Shown piece after piece: positions 61,130 to 64,000 of a stretch of 64,000 nucleotides of DNA. The notes beneath the pieces were generated by a model. The model was not told where the DNA came from. It did no database searches and was given only the letters and a program-made list of their open reading frames with translations. The number at the start of each line of letters is the position of its first letter. Position 1 is the first letter of the stretch. A program made the position numbers and the translations under genes. This stretch comes from a virus, in IMG/VR virus record IMGVR_UViG_3300025133_000022, positions 124,001-188,000 of that record; one strand, 5' to 3'.

Positions 61130-62889
61130 TATTTTCCTGTTAAGCGCCATGCCATCGTTTGGGCTAATGTTCCAAAATTAATTGCGTCATTGTTCAATTC
61201 GTCATAACGAGCCAAGACTTTGTCTTTCCATATCTGAACTGTAGCAGGGTCTACTTCAGAACCGCAAGCAATAGTATAGGCAACTCCATTCAAATCTTCA
61301 ATTAAAACATCTCTGTTAGTTTTAGTAGCTGATCTTGTTCCATGCTGATTGCTTGGTCTGCTTTTACTAGCGCTCGCCTTGCTAGCGCTCTTGCTTTTCG
61401 ACTTAGTGCTTGGCGCACCTTTTTGAACTTTAGAAGTTTCTTTAGCTTGCTTTTCTTGATATTGCTGTTCCTTGCGAACAGCCTCTGGAGAAACATTGCT
61501 TGCTGGATGACTTGCGAGAGTCTGCCCTGCAGCAGAGCCAGGACTCATAGCCTTAACTAAAGCTGTAGGCTCTTCAAACCTTTTGTAAAAAGTATCTTCG
61601 TAATCTGCTTCGGTAAATGGCCTGTCGCCCAAGGCATTGCGCGCCTCACCAAGAGTGCGCAAGTTGCCATGAAGCATTTGCAACTGTTGATTTTCATCAG
61701 CCCGACGCTCTTCCTTGTCGATAATGCCAAACTTAACATGAACCATCTGGTCTAGATCAAGGGGGTTAAATCCACCTTCAAGAAGCAATTCAGTAACAAC
61801 ATGAAATTCAAGGAATTGCTTAACTGCGCAGGTCATAGCTTCAACATCCATCATCATACCTTTAGACATGGTGCTAGCAGTGCTTCTATTGGCGCTGCCA
61901 CCTTCTCCCATGTCTACAGCACTGGTACCCAGCGCAGCTAGTGCGCGATTCTTAAAGTGACCTACGTAAAAATCAATTCGAAGTGCACGACCTTCAGAGC
62001 CAACAGCAGTAATCTCATGCCTGTGGTCCGAAACATAAATACCACCTGCAGGCATGTATTCAATGGTTTGTTTCACGATGTCAGATTCTTTAACGCCATC
62101 AGGACCATAACGCTCTGGAAATGCGTCATTCCCAACCTTGTAGTGGAAAACAGGAAAGAGGTTTGCCTCAATTAGATCTTCAACATTCTCTTCAATGCGG
62201 CGCAACAATGCAATGTCATCAAGAGCGGGAAATAACTCTGGAGTACCAACAGTAAAGCCCGGTTTCTTGTTGTGATAAAAATGAACTACGTCGCGAGGTT
62301 GAAATTCCTTTTTGTTTCCATCTGGCATTTTCTGCATGACTTTCTTAAATTCACCATTTGCCTTGGTTCTAAACTCTAAAGTTTCGAACGGGAGAATAAA
62401 GTATCCAGCAACAGGTTGAACTTCAGTGCCATTAATATCAATTCTAATCTTGCCCATACTGCGTTTAAGATCACGTTTCTTTACCCACATGCAGTTACTA
62501 AATCTAAAGAGATCGTGAAATGTATCCCAAATTAGTTGTTGATATGGTTTGCCGGTCGCAATACTTTGAAACAGCATACGCTGTTCAATATAGCGAACAG
62601 CATCTTCGTTAGCTCCAACAAAACTCATGCCAGCACACATTACGCGATGAACTTTTTTCTGAATTGACCTAAACATATACGAGTCAGTGTCTTGAGCAAT
62701 TTGAATTTCGTCAAAATCATACTCAGGCCTAAACCACTGGCCCCTATGTCGCTGAGAATATGAGTAGGTGCGATCAGTCACACGCTTAGGAGCAGGTGGA
62801 GTCATAGCTGCTTTCGCATCACTAATAGCTTTTGCATTAGGCTTCTTGTCAATGCGACCAAGGAGCCCATCAATTAGTTGTGAGTACAT
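61129..62889 (-). CDS. Portal protein, 586 aa
   Basis: Start ATG 62889 (TGATG, AGGG upstream). Typical portal segments: a long N-terminal region with FRSIQKKVHRVMCAGMSFVG and MLFQSIATGKPYQQLIWDTF; then GYFILPFETLEFRTKANGEF, VVHFYHNKKPGFTVGTPELF and the central helix region ending in DDIALLRRIEENVEDLIEAN. The clip/crown region is near 270-360 and the C-terminus is a basic Ser/Lys-rich tail (KSKSKSASKASASKS). It sits between the right-edge membrane-associated gene and the protease, the usual head-gene order. Confidence 0.9.
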   Translation of the reverse strand: MYSQLIDGLLGRIDKKPNAKAISDAKAAMTPPAPKRVTDRTYSYSQRHRGQWFRPEYDFDEIQIAQDTDSYMFRSIQKKVHRVMCAGMSFVGANEDAVRYIEQRMLFQSIATGKPYQQLIWDTFHDLFRFSNCMWVKKRDLKRSMGKIRIDINGTEVQPVAGYFILPFETLEFRTKANGEFKKVMQKMPDGNKKEFQPRDVVHFYHNKKPGFTVGTPELFPALDDIALLRRIEENVEDLIEANLFPVFHYKVGNDAFPERYGPDGVKESDIVKQTIEYMPAGGIYVSDHRHEITAVGSEGRALRIDFYVGHFKNRALAALGTSAVDMGEGGSANRSTASTMSKGMMMDVEAMTCAVKQFLEFHVVTELLLEGGFNPLDLDQMVHVKFGIIDKEERRADENQQLQMLHGNLRTLGEARNALGDRPFTEADYEDTFYKRFEEPTALVKAMSPGSAAGQTLASHPASNVSPEAVRKEQQYQEKQAKETSKVQKGAPSTKSKSKSASKASASKSRPSNQHGTRSATKTNRDVLIEDLNGVAYTIACGSEVDPATVQIWKDKVLARYDELNNDAINFGTLAQTMAWRLTGK

Positions 62890-64000
62890 CAAACATTCCC
62901 TGATCTTTTAAGATCTGTAATCCATTTTTTCATGAGTGTTGATTGTGCATTTGTTCGCCCGGTGGCGCAAGTGTTGATTTCAGCTACTACCTCAGGCCCA
63001 CGAGTAAGAACGATCTTATCTCTGTCACTATCGTATTCACTTTTTGTGTCTGGCACTAGTCCTTCTAAAATCTCTGGGTTATTTGCAAGATGCTCACACC
63101 AGTCTTCAACTGAGCCACCATACTGTGTGAAGAGCTTAATAATCATAATTACAAGAGTAATCATATCCTTGACGAATAAAATTAAACCCAAATTACTTAA
63201 CGACAACCCTAAACTACCAGAAACCAACCCTTCTAAAGAACGCAAGGCAATGATAATTTTTCGCACAAGATCCATAATATAATTCTTGGCTTCCAAAACA
63301 GAAAGTGCCATTTTTCTAAATGGATTTGCCAAATGGAAGTTTGGCATCTTAAGTGCATCCGGCAATTTAGTGTTTGATGTGATCTCGAAACCAGTAGGAA
63401 AGCTAAAGCTAGATTCTGCCGCCTGAGCTTCGCTGCCATCACGCTCTGATGTCGCGAGTGCTGGAATAGTCACACTGCCAATACCACTCTCCCCAACACC
63501 ATCTACTTCAAGAGAAGTGACGCTTACGTCTTTAAATCTGCTGTTTGTATTGGTTTTGACATCAGTGAATCCTGGGAACCCTTCACCAGTTGCTACACTC
63601 TTGACTGCTTTTGCTCGATCGGCAGTGCGCGCACCTACAGCCGCAGCCATAGCGGCTGTCTTAGCAAGCTCGTCTTGCAGGTTGGCGATACTGATCAACG
63701 CAGCATACGCGCAGTCCAGCGGGGCAACAATGATACCGGCAATTTGTTGAAGTAAGGTTACAATTGCATCAAGAATCAACTTAAGTAGAGGCCCCAAAAG
63801 CACTGTCCAATCCAGCCTAATACTCAATTGAAAAGTTAAGTAGCTTTTAAGAAGCATCTTCAAGGCCATCAATATGGCCATTAAATCAGGAATGCATAAG
63901 AAGTTGAGCCCATTCAAGAGATCGCACAAATTTTCCATAAGAGCATTGGGGTTAAACCAATGCTCAAACTGATCCAAGGCTGCATTGATGTCACCCAAGA
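62889..64000 (-). CDS. Membrane-associated protein, C-terminal part visible (5' end outside window)
   Basis: The frame is open to the right edge, so only the last 370 or so residues are visible. It is rich in hydrophobic stretches: about residues 38-62 (LMAILMALKMLLKSYLTFQL), 64-95 (LGPLLKLILDAIVTLLQQIA) and near 265-290 (LGLILFVKDMITLVIMIIKL), suggesting several membrane segments or amphipathic helices. Between them is a soluble, Ser-rich region. It precedes the portal gene, so it may be an inner head or ejected protein. I cannot name a family. Confidence 0.5.
   Translation of the reverse strand, partial: LGDINAALDQFEHWFNPNALMENLCDLLNGLNFLCIPDLMAILMALKMLLKSYLTFQLSIRLDWTVLLGPLLKLILDAIVTLLQQIAGIIVAPLDCAYAALISIANLQDELAKTAAMAAAVGARTADRAKAVKSVATGEGFPGFTDVKTNTNSRFKDVSVTSLEVDGVGESGIGSVTIPALATSERDGSEAQAAESSFSFPTGFEITSNTKLPDALKMPNFHLANPFRKMALSVLEAKNYIMDLVRKIIIALRSLEGLVSGSLGLSLSNLGLILFVKDMITLVIMIIKLFTQYGGSVEDWCEHLANNPEILEGLVPDTKSEYDSDRDKIVLTRGPEVVAEINTCATGRTNAQSTLMKKWITDLKRSGNV

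Noticed and set aside
61360-61410. Direct repeats TAGCGCT in the portal gene
   Set aside because: They encode the low-complexity Lys/Ser/Ala tail (KSKSKSASKASASKS) and are explained by repetitive codons.
2-63998. Alternative genetic code with TAG read as an amino acid
   Set aside because: Large frames run uninterrupted with the standard code and no in-frame TAG is needed to join neighbouring pieces. TAG is absent as a stop, but that alone does not show reassignment.
1-64000. tRNA, rRNA or lysogeny genes
   Set aside because: Gene-free stretches are all short (the longest about 102 nt) and hold hairpins or ribosome sites; no cloverleaf, integrase or repressor-like protein was found.

Overview
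The window is a 64-kb piece of the virion-structure region of a large tailed bacteriophage with a contractile tail (myovirus type), probably a jumbo phage. Evidence: portal, prohead protease/scaffold, major capsid protein, tail sheath, tube-like proteins and baseplate J-like protein lie in canonical order. Coding is almost gapless, many gene junctions overlap as TGATG, TAATG, ATGA or GTGA, and three consecutive giant genes encode 3,004, 1,707 and 1,366 aa. No integrase, repressor, tRNA or CRISPR is visible. The host cannot be named; GT9 (heptosyltransferase-type) enzymes hint at Gram-negative-like surface sugars, but that is weak evidence. Base composition is moderate and even.

Layout. (1) Positions 1-3421, plus strand: a compact operon with a RecB/Cas4-like protein (cut by the left edge), a small unknown, a Vsr-like nuclease, a ClpP-like protease, a second PD-(D/E)XK nuclease, a sigma-factor-like protein and an unknown. 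It meets the minus-strand genes at a bidirectional terminator (3427-3453). (2) Positions 64000-3452, minus strand: about 60 kb of genes pointing one way. In transcription order: membrane-associated protein (cut by the right edge), portal, protease with nested scaffold, capsid accessory, major capsid protein, hairpin, small protein, Ig-like protein, neck/completion proteins, sheath, tube-like protein 1, terminator, tube-like proteins 2 and 3, two chaperone-like genes, giant proteins of 1,366 and 1,707 aa, a 3,004-aa hub with an M23 peptidase, small baseplate proteins, baseplate J-like protein, about ten large beta-rich appendage proteins, and finally a glycan/sulfation cassette (two GT9 glycosyltransferases, methyltransferase, sulfotransferase, HAD phosphatase) and a coiled-coil protein.

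How it works together. The head genes build and mature the capsid. Sheath, tube-like proteins and the giant proteins build the tail. The M23-containing hub would cut peptidoglycan at entry. The distal appendage genes supply adhesins, and the last cassette may alter virion or host surface glycans. Strong hairpins follow the capsid and first tube-like genes, where they could step down expression of less abundant products.

Most interesting signals: an RNA-polymerase-like DxDGD motif with an upstream RxP element in the 1,707-aa protein encoded at the tape-measure position; an excess of perfect intragenic inverted repeats; a nested scaffold start; a trio of tube-like paralogues; the 3,004-aa hub/peptidase; the surface-modification cassette; and complete absence of TAG stop codons in 46 genes.
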